Positions 33,807 to 46,723 are shown, numbered from the stretch's first letter. The stretch is DNA of 64,000 bases from Paramyrothecium sp. XJ0827 (GCA_020881915.1 JAJFPB010000004.1:2852001-2916000), one strand, 5' to 3'. Program-made: numbers and translations. Notes: generated from the sequence alone by a model not told the origin.

Positions 33807-34252
33807 GGCTTTTCACCAACGAAACTTCGTCAAGAGAAGTTATTCAATGGCGTGTGCGCGAAGGAGAAACAGGCATTGAAAAGTATGGATTTGGTTGCAA
33901 GCGACATTGAAGTTGGCCAAGTGATGTTAAGACTGAGTAGCTATATGACTTTATTTTGGTTGGAGTGGAAGGTGCTCCCAATGACACTGCCTCAGCTATA
34001 GTGAGACGCCTAAGATATGATAATTATTTTTGTACATTTTTGGTATGCCAGAGTAGAAATACCAGCAGACCACCCGCTCGATCCCTATCTCAAGCACGAT
34101 CCAAACGAGGTGACTTAATACCCTTCCTCTAAGCCAGCACCTGACGCCCAAACATCTATAAACCTCACCCACCCAACATTAGAAATTTGAGGGTAAGTGT
34201 ACACAATCGCTCAGTGGAGCGGAAGGAGAAGTGACGATATCACCTACTACCA
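33807..34252. other. intergenic stretch
   Basis: These 446 AT-richer bases lie between the hypothetical gene's start and the 3' end of the OPA3-like gene, both on the minus strand. They hold the promoter of the former and the 3' end of the latter. No specific element is recognised. Confidence 0.5.
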
Positions 34253-34959
34253 TCAGCTGCTCTGCAAGCTCGGCAGCAGAGGTTTGTGGGTTTTGGCGTC
34301 CTTGAGCGCTCTCAGTGCTTCCTCAAGAGCTTCGAACCGTTTCCGCTGCTCTGCCTCGGCAGCAACGAGCTCCTCCTCCCTCTTCTGAAGCTCGTCGAAA
34401 CGTTCCTTGAGCTCTTCGATGCGCTCTCTGTTCGCGTCGGGCTTCTGCGAGGACCTCCAGTACTCATAAACGATCAAGGCGGTAGCGACGGTGAGGATGA
34501 AGGCATCGCCGACGACATCGGCGAAGAGATCCACCGCCTTGGCCTCGGGCAATGGACGGAATTTGCGCCTCCAGACATTCTGGAATGGTAGGCCGGACAT
34601 AGCCCCTAGCCGCTGTTTCTCTTTCTCTCGTTCCTTTTCCTTTGCCTCATCTCTCAACAATTGCTCCTCGGTCTTGACGGTTGGCGCCTCGGCGAGTTCT
34701 TTCTTCCGCCGCTCGGCTTCTGGATCTCGTAACAGCGCCACTGATGCCCTCATATTTATCTGGTGGATTGCCTGGCCGTATCTTGCAGCGAATGCTCGGA
34801 ATCGGGGATGCTCGTGGGCTTGCGCCTTGATGCGGTTCTAGATATCTTCTCAGCAAACTGGCACTGAAGCTTCAGACTGTAGATATTTCCTACCGCGCCA
34901 TACTTGGAGACATGCCGCACGAACAAAGACGCGAGCTTGAAGAGGGGAAGCGGAACCAT
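34253..34959 (-). CDS. OPA3: OPA3-like mitochondrial protein
   Basis: This is the fungal member of the optic-atrophy-3 family. Those proteins sit at mitochondrial membranes; the biochemical role is not settled. Exons at 34959-34894 and 34837-34253, with a 56-base intron (GTAGGA...CTAG), give 216 residues. The N-terminus MVPLPLFKLASLFVRHVSKYGANRIKAQAHEHPRFR is the family signature, joining across the intron at YGA/NRI. It continues with FAARYGQAIHQINMRASVALL. After a charged linker comes LPEAKAVDLFADVVGDAFILTVATALIVYEYWRS, a hydrophobic segment. The last 60 residues are Glu/Lys/Arg-rich and look like a coiled coil (RIEELKERFDELQKREEELVAAEAEQRKRFEALEEAL). It is divergent from the polo kinase gene. 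Confidence 0.92.
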
Positions 34960-35898
34960 GACGACGAGTATCCGAGTTGATGCGCCGCGATTTTATATGC
35001 GAACCAGGACGCCGGTGTTCCCGGATGCGACGTGGGAGCTGGACGATGCCGAGTTTCGTGATGAGCGATCGTTCGAGGTTTCGCGTGACGGGGGCGGACG
35101 TTATCGGCGCATGGCAGGCTCCAGGCGGAGCATTGCTCTGAAGTTCGATGTATCGCCGGAACGGGTTTTGTCAAGCTCGAACGGCGATCAGGCACCGGAG
35201 TCACGAGCTTCCACGACGGGCCGGATACCACAATGATCCGCCGACCGCGCCCGAACGGGAACCGACCGGGGTTGGCGAGGACGCGCCGGGTGATTGGCGG
35301 TGACTAAGCGAAGGCCCCCGCTGCTCAACGTTACAGTGGGGACATCACCATAAGCTAGGTACCTTACTTGGCCCGCTGCACTTTCGCCTTCGCTTCTGAA
35401 TGCAGTAAATGGAGCTTGGTTGCCAGCGGCAACGGACCACCGCCAAAGTACACAAACCACTGATATTGGCTGCCGGGTTACCTGCCCTTGCCTGGCCTGC
35501 CTTGGACAAACAGTAACGGTGAGCCCCCAGGCTTGCAACCAATTTCTTCCTCTCTTCCTTTTCCCCTTAGCAGCCCCGACTCGGCTTCAGCATTGATTAA
35601 GTTCATGTCTGTGTCTAGCTGAACTCCTGTTTATAAGGACGAGGCCACCCATTGGGCGATTCAATTCGGCCAAACGCGTATGGTGCTATTGCGACGCTCG
35701 TGAGTCTTTCCGCTGCACCTCTCAACTCAAGCCAGGTGTCGACGATCCCTTTCGGAATTCAGCTAACAGACATCTTTCGTGCTCAGGCGCGATCCTCTCC
35801 TTCATCTCCACGACGGCTGCCGAAGCTGGCAGCTTGCCCTGACCTCACATCTCTATCGACGTCGACGATAGCCTAGCGCTACGTGTAGCTCCAGCGAC
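34960..35898. promoter_or_regulatory. divergent promoter of OPA3-like and polo kinase genes
   Basis: These 939 bases separate two divergent start codons. A CTAGGTACCTTACTTGG motif lies at about 35353-35370, of the AGGTACCT type seen elsewhere in intergenic DNA. Open frames here, including one of 110 codons at 34904-35236, overlap the OPA3 exon in antisense and have no domain. Regulation is not otherwise visible. Confidence 0.45.
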
Positions 35899-38800
35899 AT
35901 GGCTCATCGGCTGGCAGTGCGTGGCGGCGTCGACATGGACGCCCTGTCCCCTAGGGATGCAAATGCCCAGCGACTGCCCAAAGTAACAACGGAAATCAAG
36001 ACGAAAACCGCGGCTCAGCTCAAGGCCGCCAAGGACAAGGAGCACCCCCCTCCGCCCCCTGCCGAGGTCAACGAGCCTCCTTGCGCAGACCGCCCCGATG
36101 GAGCTGTGTATCAAGTCGGCAAGCTGTTGGGCAAGGGTGGGTTTGCTATCTGCTACAGTGGCTATCTGCTTCCCACAAAGCAGAAGTATGCGCTGAAGAT
36201 CGTCAAGAGTCGAATGCCTTCCAAAATGGAGCAAAAGGTTCGTGTGCCTGTAGCAACTTTGTCCTCCATTGGCTAACGAGCATGCCTAGTTTCAAACTGA
36301 GCTTCAAATACATTCGAAAATGAAGCACAAGAACATCGTCCAGTTTCTCAGGGCCTTCTCCTTCGACAACTGCACATACCTCGTTCTCGAACTTTGCCCT
36401 AATGGCTCGCTCATGGACATGGTGAAAAGGCGCAAGGGTCTTACCGAGCCTGAGGTCCGCTTCTACTCCGTTCAAATCGCCGGTGCCATCAAGTACATGC
36501 ACAACAAAGGCATCATTCATCGCGATCTTAAAATGGGCAACATCTTCCTGGACGCCCGAATGAACGCGAAAATCGGCGATTTTGGGTTGGCCGCCTTGCT
36601 AGTTGCTGGCAGAGACATGCAAACAATTCGTCGTACCACGCTCTGCGGTACTCCTAACTACATCGCTCCAGAGATTTTGGAAAAAGGCAAGAAGGGTCAT
36701 GACAACATGGTCGATATTTGGAGTCTGGGTATCATCATGTAAGTGAATACAACACCACTGCGTGGTCGCTATCAAGTTGATGCTAACGGCGTAGGTTCGC
36801 CATGTTCACATCTAAACCACCATTCCAATCTTCAACCACGGATGAGATCTACCGCCGAGCGCGTGAGAGGGACTATGAATGGCCCAACTCAGAAGCGACT
36901 CAGAGATATATTGGCCAAGAAGTAAAGGATCTGGTCGCCACCATGCTCGAAGACGCAGACCGACGCCCAGATGCGGACGAGATTGTTCAACATCCTTTCT
37001 TCACTTCTGGTTACATGCCAGCGGAGGCTGACATGACGCCACGCCTTCGAGAGGTCCCTCCTGAGCGCCAGGAGTTCTACGGTAACTACATGAGCTCCTC
37101 TGTACGAGCTCAGTCTACGAAGAACCTGCAAGATATGTGCCGAGAATGCTGCGTAGGACCCTGGAGTCAAGTGAAGCTCATTCACACCCAAGTCTGGAAG
37201 GAGATGGCCGCTGAGGAGAAAGCCGGGATGACACCGATGATTCCGTTGGCCGAGAATCTGGTCTACAGGCCTTTTGAGGATTGGCTCAAGGAGCAGGAGC
37301 AAATTCGTGCGAAGCATTCTGCGGCCATTGCTGCGCAATCCGCCCTTGAACATCAGTCGACGAGCAGCCAAAGAGCTCCCGTGGGCTTATTACGCCAACC
37401 ACCTCAGAGCTTTGCTGCACAGCAAAGAGCTCAGAGCAGACCTACTGTCGCCCCAGGAACTAGCAAGCCAAGAGCGGTTCCAGAGGCCACCGTGACCGCG
37501 TCTCAGAGCATTCGCTCACGGCCCCGGCATGACTTGCCGCAAGAAGCGCCATCCTCTGAGAGCTCGGCTGAGGTATACAAGAGCGTCCGCGAAACGGTTC
37601 GAACGGCTCTGCCTGCCTCGAGATCTGTACCCGAAACTCAAACTCTGGAACGGGTTCCGGCACCAACAAAAATCTCATCATCCCAATCATCACATCTGCG
37701 AAAGAAGTCTGAGTCCATTCGGCCGGCAACCCTCTTCAGCCCTTCAGAGCGATGCAGTGATATTACAGGGACTCAGCCTGATGCCATTCTAGATAGGCTA
37801 CGGAAGTTGCAAACTGAGTTGGAGAGAGCCCTGAACTCTAGAACTATGGCTATCATCTCTTCAAAGACGGTTGCCCCCCCGCATCCACACGTGGTGGTGA
37901 AATGGGTCGATTATACGAATAAGTTCGGCCTAGGTTATATCTTGAATGATGGTAGTGTGGGCTGCATTTTGCGCGACATTCCCACGACCGAGGGCAGCAA
38001 GACTGCTATGCTCCCTCCGGCTGGTGTTTTCATCCGAGGTGCAGAGCGTCATATTCTTCGACGACAGGATGAAAGCTACCCTGACAGACACCAGCCCGTA
38101 CCGATGACGGAGTCCATCAAGTTCTTTGAGAACAATGGGGAGGAAGGCTTGGCCGAAGTTACACTCTCGCCCGAACAGTTCCGAGTTCCCGTAGCAGAAG
38201 ACGGTACCGCAGGAAAGATGAACCCAGGCAAGGACATTTATCAACATCGAAAGCGAGAGAGAATTATCTTGTGGAAGAAGTTTGCCAACTACATGATCGC
38301 CTATGGACGAGACGAAGCCGTGCCGGTTGAAGAGATCGGTGTGGCTGGTGCTATAACCCCGGGGCAAAAGGGAACCATGGCAGAACTCGTAACCTTTTAT
38401 CAACGATTTGGGGATGTCGGGTGCTGGGTTTTCTGTGATGGCCACTTACAGGTACTTTCATCTTTTCTTGAACCTATGATTACACCATACTAACATTCAC
38501 GATAGTTCAACTTCCCAGATCACACGAAAATCGTTATTGATGCTACAGGCACCTGGTGTCACTTTTGGCATCTGCCACAAGATGCCGCAGAGAGACTTGC
38601 GGCAACAGGAACGATAGGAGCCGCTGCTCTTGATGATCGTGCAATGCTCTCCTATCCATTACAAACCCTTCTCAACTTCCAGACCAAATCGTCATCTACG
38701 CGCTCGACCCGCACCTCAACGACTACACGAAGGCGGCCAGAGATTGATCCTGAGCTCCAAGGCATCCCTGCTGCAAATGACTTCCGGCACAAGGTCGAAT

Positions 38801-39039
38801 TCATCAAGGATGTCGTCAAGGAGTGGGTTTCCAACGGTGGCCTTGGCAACAGCTCCATGAGCCGCGAAGGACGTCTTCGATGGACAGGGTACCGGGAGAC
38901 CTTCCACGCCACGGCCCCTCAAAAGCAGGTCTGGGTCACCGTGGGTGCTCGCTGGGGCGATCAAAGGTTATCCACCTACGTTGATCCCAAGAAGCCATGG
39001 GAGCTTTTGGGAGAAGATGTGGAGAAGGCGAGGAAGTAA
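35899..39039 (+). CDS. CDC5: polo-like kinase (Cdc5/Plo1)
   Basis: This is a serine/threonine kinase of mitotic entry, spindle function and cytokinesis. Exons at 35899-36237, 36290-36738, 36795-38451 and 38506-39039 give 992 residues, long for the family (yeast Cdc5 has 705). The N-terminal kinase domain spans about 70-335: glycine loop GKGGFA, Lys100 in YALKIVK, HRDLKMGN with catalytic Asp192, DFG at about 210, activation loop RRTTLCGTPNYIAPE and DIWSLGIIMFAMF. A disordered Ser/Pro/Gln-rich linker of about 200 residues follows. The polo-box region begins near 627 with VVVKWVDYTNKFGLGYILNDGSVGCILRD and ends with LWKKFANYMIAYG...CHFWHLP. A 150-residue C-terminal extension follows, with RRRPEIDPELQGIPAANDFRHKVEFIKDVVKEW. 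All junctions keep frame. Confidence 0.95.
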
Positions 39040-39797
39040 CTGCGGAAAACGTTTTGTTTGCTTCTCGGGCGTTGGCTTGTTTCCCTTGGTGCTGCATTGC
39101 AGACTCCCTGACGAGCGATGATGCCATGATTCTTTTCACTTCCTTATTTCGTTCGGACAAGGCCGGCATGGCGTTTCTTGGGTTTAAATTCATGTTGTCC
39201 TGCGGCCAGAGACGGTCTTTTCACATTGATGGCGTAGATTGGAGAGCTTAATTGACTATTTCACTTCTGATGCACGTATCAATCTCCCACTCAATGCCCG
39301 CCTAGTTTGCAGCAAAGGCTCTGACAATTCGGCGCCTGGTACCCAGCCCGAACTCACTCTGAACTTTTAGCCCCTGCCCGGTTACTGCGGGCGGATACAG
39401 ATCATGTGGCACATCAATAAGCTAGAGTCAAAAGTTTTGAAGAAAATCCATTTACAATAATCTACTCGAGTAACGACGCCAGCCAATGCCTCCCGGCACA
39501 AACCAACCGGAACACTCCCTTGATACATATGATTAAACCACCCTAATGGAATGTCGGGTAAGCCTTTGCTGAAACCGCTGATGATAACCGTGATGATGTG
39601 GGCCCAGGTGCTCCTCTCGGAGGGCATTGCCTCATACCCTTCTCGTTCTTTGTATTACAACTCTCATACTGCACGCTTCAAATACCTCAACGAGGCGTTC
39701 GCTTCCTTTTCCCACTGGTATTATGCTTTGGAATGGGTGATATGTAGGACTGGCGCTTGGGGCCAAACGGGAAAAACAGGAAAAACCAATCGCAAAA
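39040..39797. other. intergenic stretch between convergent genes
   Basis: These 758 bases lie between the 3' ends of the polo kinase and chitin synthase genes. They probably consist of 3' untranslated regions. A single GGTACC occurs near 39339. No coding region or RNA gene is recognised. Confidence 0.5.
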
Positions 39798-42700
39798 TTA
39801 GATGTCGGAAACGTAGCCGTCGTTGTACTGATGACCATGCGGCGAGGTCCAGCTACCCCCACCACCGACGACATTCTCTCGCGAGCCCCAATAGGCGCTC
39901 TTGGTGCGCTTGTCCCGCTCAAACTCGGCCCAGCGTTTCATGGTAATCTTGCTGCTGTCGAACTCGCCCTCATCGTCATGGCCAGACTTGTTTGTATCTC
40001 CCGCTGTTTTACGGGTGTCACCCCACGAGAAGTCGTCAAACTTCCAGAAGGCGTACGTAGGAAGAATAAAATTCCAGATAGGCAGAGCAAGTAGGTAGAT
40101 CAACATCCAGACAACGTATGACCAAGAATGGGCGGTGACGATGATGAGCAGACCAGGCAAACCAAGAATCAGGGCCAGGAGCACCAGGGGCATGATTTGT
40201 GGTGGCGAATTAATGATGGATACGATGACTGGAGAGTATGTTAGCTTGAGGACCTCTCCGAACCACCGAGGTATACATACCGACGTAGAAGGTGAAAGCA
40301 ATGGCAGCTGGAAGAACCAAAGTACCGATGAGCTCGACGGCAACAACAAACTGCATACTGAAGCAGAAAGTACCGCACAAATCCCGCACAAGGACAAGCT
40401 CCATCAAGTTGTGGATGGTTGAATTGATCCAGCGGCGACGTTGGGACAGGAGGACCATGAACTTGTCAGGAACTGTTGTCTTGCACACGGCTTGCGGAAC
40501 GAAGACCTGCTTTCTCTTGGGGAACGTTCTCAACATAAGGGTTGTGAGGAAACGATCCTCACCCAACAGGTACAAGTTCTTCTCGTGGAGCGTCTCGACA
40601 ACATTCTCGGAATAATGCTCGACAATATCGGGATTAGCCAGAATGGGAACCCAGTAGTTCTGGCCACCCTTGGGCGCCTTGATGCGGTACATGCAGAAAC
40701 AACCCGGCAAGCAGGTAACACCACCAAAGACGGATTCGAAAGACTTGGCGAGATGATGCGAGATGAAGTACTCGAAAACCTGGATGGCGGTAACCCACGT
40801 GTCGCGTTTGTTGGCAATCTTTGTCTCGCCACAAAGACCCATGATCTCAGGATCCTTGACCATGGCGGAGACCATGTGCGTCAGACTGTCAGGGAAGACC
40901 TTGGTATCAGCGTCAACCATGAGCACTATCTCGTAGTAGTCTGGAGATATTCCGGTGACCTTCCATAGGCCGTTGAACATTTCGTACTCGAGTTCCGTCA
41001 TTCTTTCATCGAACATGACCTTCTGCAGGAAAGACATAAGGATAATCTGACTGTCTCGCTTTCCACGGTTGCCGGGCTTAGACTTGTTCTCCTCCTCGGG
41101 GGTTCCACACTTGACAATGACCATCATAGGAACGCGTTGCTGTCGCTCGACTGGAATCTTGGACTTGGCACCATAATCGTAGAAACCGCAGTACGCCTTG
41201 GCCATGTTGTGCCTCTTGGAACCACTGGCGACAGCGACATAGGAATGCGGCTGTACCAGCTCAGGAGGAGTGGAGTGATCCTTCAACATGCCCAAGCAGA
41301 CGTCGGGGGTAGAGACTGCTTCACCTTTGCCCTTGATGATACCATCGCAGATAACAATGATGACCTTGTGGCTGTTGGGATAGTCGGTCATCGCAATCGA
41401 GTCGAGTGTAGTACGAATACCCTCCTCACCCTCCGAATAGGCCGTGACCAAGCACATTGTGTGAGCAAGAGGGAAGCCGAAGGGCATCCAGTCAGATGGT
41501 GGCTGAGGAACAACGGCGTCGTGGATGAAACCAGCAGGACCTGGACCATCAACTGCACTGGGGCCACTGGCGTAAGGGTCAGACTGTAGGAAGCTTGCAC
41601 GGCTATCATTGCTCTGCTTGTAGACGGTACTTGGTGGCGCAAGCTGATTAGACGTGCCCTGGCTAGCCATAGTGGTTGGCATTCGTCGCTGGCCAGGTCC
41701 TCGTTCGTTACCGTAGACGGCGGAGAAGCGGGAAGTGGTGGGAAGGAAGGTAGAGGCCCTCTTGCTGGCTCTGTCAGATCCGTAAACAGTGCTACCGATG
41801 TCGCCTGGCAGCCTGGCTGGGGCTCGGTAGATGTCCTCGGACCAATCCTCAATCTGGCGGTTTCGCTTTCGCCTGTCCGAACTTTGCGAGGTTTTGGCGG
41901 CAGCGTAGTTTCGGCTAATGAACCACTGGAAGATCAAAGCCAAGGCAAATCTAGCTCCGACAACTGACAGAATCAGGATAAGGGCGCAGTACAGCACAAC
42001 CTTGGACGCAATGCATCCCACGGTTTCTGTGTCGACGAAGCCGACCTTGATAATCTCCTCGAGACACTGGGCGGTTTTCTTGTCCATCGCTCCCTGGAAC
42101 AGCCTGGTGACATCGCGGCCACGAATGGCCTCGTTCAGTGGCGAACTTTTATCTCTAAGCTCTTTAAAGCGTCCAGGAATGGAGACTTGGGTTTCGTTGA
42201 ACCAGTATAAGAGATCAAGGTCCAGGACAGCGCCCGAGTAAACGACCAGATTACGAGTATTGTTCTGAATATCCTCCCAGTCGAAGTAAACGTCGGCTTT
42301 CCTCACGTCTATGTCCTTGTAAAAGGCCTTTCGAGATTTAGGGGTCGTGTGACAACTGTAGCCGAAATAATAGGGAATAGTCAAGTTTGGTTCCGATGAT
42401 CCATCCTGCTTGAAGGCAGTGCATGGGAAGTACCACGCCAGGTCGCCATCGGCGTTGGTCGGGACGTCCGAGTTGTCCGCAAGAGTGATGAGATCCTTGC
42501 AGTGTCCATTCACATTCTGGAACATGAAGCTGCCATCTCTTCCTGCGTACGGCTGGCCTGGAAGGTCGTAGACCACGCTGGCTCCACGGCCGTCTTGCCG
42601 TAAGGGGATGCCCTCGGCGGGAGGGTGATGAGAAGTGGAGAGATCGTACGCCACGCCGTGGAAAATCATGAAACCATTGTCGACCTCGTTGACCCTTAGT

Positions 42701-43542
42701 CGCTCCGGTGGGGCGCCGCAAACTGTAGCCGTGAATCCGAAAGTAAGGAAACCGACGATGGCCATGATGGCCAGGATGATGCTGATCAAGCCCATCTTTT
42801 CTCTCCAAGCCCTCCTTTGCGCCTTGGTCGGCTTGTTGAAACACCTCAGGATGAAGTCCGGGCACCAGAAAGTGATGATGGCGCAGTAGACGTTCCAAGC
42901 ACTTGGGGGACTAATCTGTTCCTTGGCTCCCTTAGCTCCCTTGCTCCTGTGCTTCTTGTTGTGCCTAGACTCCTTTACAATTTTGCCTGTTTTGGTTCGA
43001 GATGGGCGCACCTCCGCTTTAGCAACGCCCTTCTCTTGGTCGCCACTGACGTGCCTGTCTCGTCTCCTGCGTGGGGGAGAGTTATCGGAGACACTCTCAT
43101 TGACTTGCGATCCGCCTGACCGGTCAGTTGACGCCTCCAAATCCTCAAGAATAGCATCGTTGCCCGTAGAGGAGGGCATAACAGGCATATTGGCAGCATG
43201 CTTGTGATAGTGGTAGTTTCTGTGATCCTTATCAATTCGATTGCGCTCAGGGCGGATCAAGCTTCGCTTGCGGCTCACGCCGTGGTCTGGGCCATGCTGC
43301 CTGGACTGGCCATCGGGACTCGTCGGTGACAGAGGGATGCTCTCTGTATTGACATTAGGGTTCGAGATGGTTTCTGCGAAGGAGGATGCGGATTTCCCAC
43401 GTTCATGATGTCCCACTCCGATAACAGGGTGGTAGCCCACCGACTCGATGTCGGCAGGACGACTGCGCCGCGAAGGAGAATTTCTGTATGCGCTTCGCCG
43501 GTCGTAGTTGGGATTGCCTCCCGGCCTCTCAGGAAGAGACAT
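39798..43542 (-). CDS. chs-4: class IV chitin synthase (yeast Chs3 orthologue)
   Basis: This integral membrane enzyme makes chitin from UDP-N-acetylglucosamine at the plasma membrane. Exons at 43542-40281 and 40228-39798 (52-base intron) give 1230 residues. The first 210 residues are basic and disordered, with short RRR motifs. Then come membrane segments ([35 protein letters not shown]), a long luminal part, another helix ([19 protein letters not shown]) and a cytosolic linker. The catalytic family-2 glycosyltransferase domain shows [15 protein letters not shown], the GEDR block ([13 protein letters not shown]) and the QRRRW signature before [13 protein letters not shown]-terminal helices follow, then a charged tail ending YNDGYVSDI. 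The N-terminus [26 protein letters not shown] looks typical of class IV. The probable activator Skt5 lies 6.5 kb away at 50073-52357. The symbol follows Neurospora usage and should not be confused with yeast CHS4, which is SKT5. Confidence 0.95.
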
Positions 43543-46500
43543 TGTGCTGTTGAGATAAAGATTAGAACCGACGGCTTACTATGGTGTCGAGGCCATGGCC
43601 AGCCATGCAGATGAGGAGGAACAGATTCGATCTGGGACGGTTGTTGTGTCTCTGAAAGTATTGCCAGGTCTGTCGCGTCGAGACTATCAAGGCCAAAGGG
43701 ATGGGCAGATTTGATGCGAGGGAGGAAGCAAGGGGGGCAGTGCGTGACGCTACAAGGTGACTGCGAAGACGTATTGACAGACCGAGGACGCGACCTTAAA
43801 ACAAAATGAGACTTACGGAGTATGATGCTGTTGTAGCCTCGATGGCTGCGGTGTTGGACCGGATGAGCAGCCGCCGTGGCCGAGTCGTCTCGTGGAGACC
43901 TGGGGCTAAGGCTCGGTCCGCGGGCTACGTCGTGCGACCGACCTGCAGCACGACTCGGTCGGAAAAAGAAGATGGAGCTCGACAGTGCTGTCGGCAGCCG
44001 GGTGATGGTATCGCGCGATTTGAATAGTCGAAAAGGAAAACACTCGACGGAGTGGAGGGTTGTCAGATGAAGGTTGGCCGTTGTCCAATGATTTCCCTTG
44101 ATTAGGGGCGGAGCAACGGGGGGCAGCGTAACACAGACGCTGAGAGGTGTGGGCACCGGCCGACGAGCTCGATTTTCGCCTGGGACAACGAGCGACGGAG
44201 GACGGGCGAGCGATGGGAATGATTTGGGGGCCAAATCGAAAACGATCGTAAGCTGGCACCGGGTACCACCGGCGACGCAGGACGAAGCAACTTGGGCGAA
44301 GAGAACGTGCCGCTCGCAAGCAAGGAAGAGGTCCTCGTCGACAATCTCCTCGCTGGCAGCAGGTTTGCCGGCAACGTTTTGGAGAAGGCGAACGTTAGGG
44401 GGGGGGAAGTGAGCGAGTGGTCTGCCCAGTCCTGCCTTGGGAGAAGGGAAAAAAGGGAGTTGGACGGTTGGGGCCAGTGCATAAAGCAATTCCCAGCTGG
44501 GAGCATGCCCAAAGTCTGGCCTCAGCTCCCGGTTCTAGCGCATAACAAGCCTGTGTGCACAGGAAACAAGTCCAGGTCCACGGTAACGCACCACATGTGC
44601 CTGGATTGAGCAGACCAAGGCTAGAATGGCCCAGCCATGCCTCTTCTGGCAGCCTTCGGATGGCAAAGATAGCCAGCGGTAGCGGGACTCTGGCGGTACA
44701 TGGCATGTCCTTCCTGGGATAAGCAGCCATTACAAAGGAGGATCGCCAAAGGTATTCTCCATGTATCGCATATCCCTGTCCCTTAAATTTTCCTGCCAAT
44801 CCACCCTGCGCTTGCACCATCGTCGCCGCAGCCCTGGGACACCCGCCCGCCGCCCAAGGTACCCGTCCGGTACAGCCACGACCTCGAAATACGACGGCTT
44901 CCAGGATCAACCCCAGCAACGCCTGGATCGGCTGTGCCGTTGTCCAGTCGACGGTGCTGTTAATAGGGGTTATGCCGCAACCGCCAAGGTCATCATGACC
45001 AGGAGCCCTGGCTGTGCTACCCAGTCTCCACCATCTTCTTTTAAATTTCTCCTTGTTTGGAAAACTTGGCCTTAGCCCGCTGTGTTGGGTCCTGAAACCA
45101 ATCCTCGACGGTCAGTTTGCAATTCTAATGTATGCGACGAAGCCGTGCTGTAGTACTTGGAGCATATCGAACGGCAAATCAGTTTTTAACGACTCCATGG
45201 CCTTGTATCATCGACAAATGTCGGCATATCAAGAACTCAACATGGCGGCGCTTTTTTATAAGGTACTTATGCCGTCCTGGGAAACGGTCGGGCAGGGTTT
45301 TCCGGACAATATTCTCACGTTGCCAACTGCGCCTCACGATCGTAGACAGGCCCTTGCCTCGCATGCTTGACCTACCCTGTATGTGTTGCTTTCAGGGTTG
45401 GACCTCGATGGAATGGATGATATAGGCGACTTAAGGGGTGTGGATGGCATCGATGGCCTGCGTGTATTGCACCGTTGGTTTATTGTGGTGCTTCCTGTAT
45501 TGAACAAACATCTTACGGTGGTAAGCTTCCTGCCATGGCACCACATGATGTTGCCATTGATTGTTTCACTTGCACCGCTTTACACCAACACCAACAAAAC
45601 ACCGCTCAGTGCATCCACATGTAAGTCACTGGAGGGTCACAAACCCATCCACCTATACGCACGTTGCCACAGTCGCACGAGCATGCTACCGGCGCAGTAG
45701 GTACCCGACGTCAAAGTTGTGCGGCCTCGATGAAGCCACGACCCGACCCCATGGTAACACATAGGACCAGACACGACAAGCGCCCCAACGCGTGTGGAAC
45801 GAGCAAAACACACCTCCCAGGACGCAACGCAAGTTCGCCAACAGCTTTGAAGTGCCAAAGGGACCAAGGCAGAAGCTTCGGGGGCATCCATACTAGCACG
45901 AAGCGAGTCATGCCAAGTTTAATGAGGCTCCCCCATGGTTGCCTTCAACAGTAACCTATTCTTATTAGCCAGATTAAACCATGAACCCCGAGCGCAAGTC
46001 TCGACTACCACGGGTAGCAAATATTGGTGCTCCCGTGGAAGGCCATGTTAAATTCACACCGGGCCCCTTTCACCATGATGACAGACGAGGCAGAGACAGC
46101 CCAAAGCTTGCGCCGTGGCGATTAACATCAATCATTTGTTTTCCGACGTCTGGTCAGGGTTCATCTACAGAAAGCATTTGCCATCAATGCCAAGCCGGAC
46201 AACGGATGGCAGAGGCGAAGCTTATGCTCGTTAACCATCACGGGCCGAATTTAAATGGGTAATTTTCCCTCGAGCGCAAAAGATAAGTCGCCCCCTATCA
46301 GACGAACTCAACTTCGTATTGCGAGTTGGAAGTTTTTTCCGTGTGGGGGCGAGCTGGGATCTTGACTGGGTTCTTACCAACAACTCGTACAGACGACCGT
46401 GTGTGCGGAACGAATGGCCAGTAGGCCGCCAAATGGGAAACCGCGAGGACTCTCTGGTCCTAGAACGAGTTGGAACGTTAGGTGCTAAACCGAGAGCACA

Positions 46501-46639
46501 ACCTAAAAAAGGGAAGCGAGGAGTTGATATCTGGGAGCCGATCTTCGACAACCGTAGGTTCCCGCCTCAAAGTCATATCGCACATATTTGCGATGCAAGA
46601 ATCTCCCCCAAAAAGAATGGATCCAGCCAGCAAAACAAA
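43543..46639. other. intergenic stretch upstream of the chitin synthase gene
   Basis: This 3.1 kb stretch has no supportable gene. The first kilobase is the promoter and probably a long leader of the chitin synthase gene, with CT-rich sequence on its coding strand. A 404-codon open frame (44489-43275) runs across it, but its 3' end overlaps the chitin synthase exon and it is low in complexity. Between about 44500 and 46600 only short frames and GGTACC-type motifs (near 44263, 44860 and 45701) are seen. Confidence 0.45.
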
Positions 46640-46723
46640 TGGACGAGCGGGGAATTGAACCCCGGACCTTCAGCAGGTTCGCGGCAATGCGAAGCCGACG
46701 TCATACCCCTAGACCACACGCCC
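46640..46723 (-). tRNA. tRNA-Ala (anticodon CGC) with a 12-base intron
   Basis: On the minus strand the gene reads from G at 46723. It has a D arm around GTGGTCTAGGGGTATGAC and an anticodon stem TCGGC pairing with GCTGA (one G-U). The loop is TTCGCA-intron-T, followed by a T arm CGGGG-TTCAATT-CCCCG, an acceptor 3' strand CTCGTCC and discriminator A at 46640. The anticodon CGC (46691-46689) reads GCG alanine codons. The intron (46687-46676) sits at the canonical place, one base 3' of the anticodon. The acceptor stem GGGCGTG/CTCGTCC has one G-U and one T-T mismatch, slightly unusual and worth checking. CCA is not encoded, as expected in eukaryotes. Confidence 0.82.

Noticed and set aside
34904..35236. 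110-codon frame on the + strand between OPA3 and the polo kinase
   Set aside because: It begins antisense to the first OPA3 exon and shows no domain.
43275..44489. 404-codon open frame on the minus strand upstream of the chitin synthase
   Set aside because: Its 3' end overlaps the N-terminal coding part of the chitin synthase in another frame. The composition is that of CT-rich leader DNA and no motif is recognisable.
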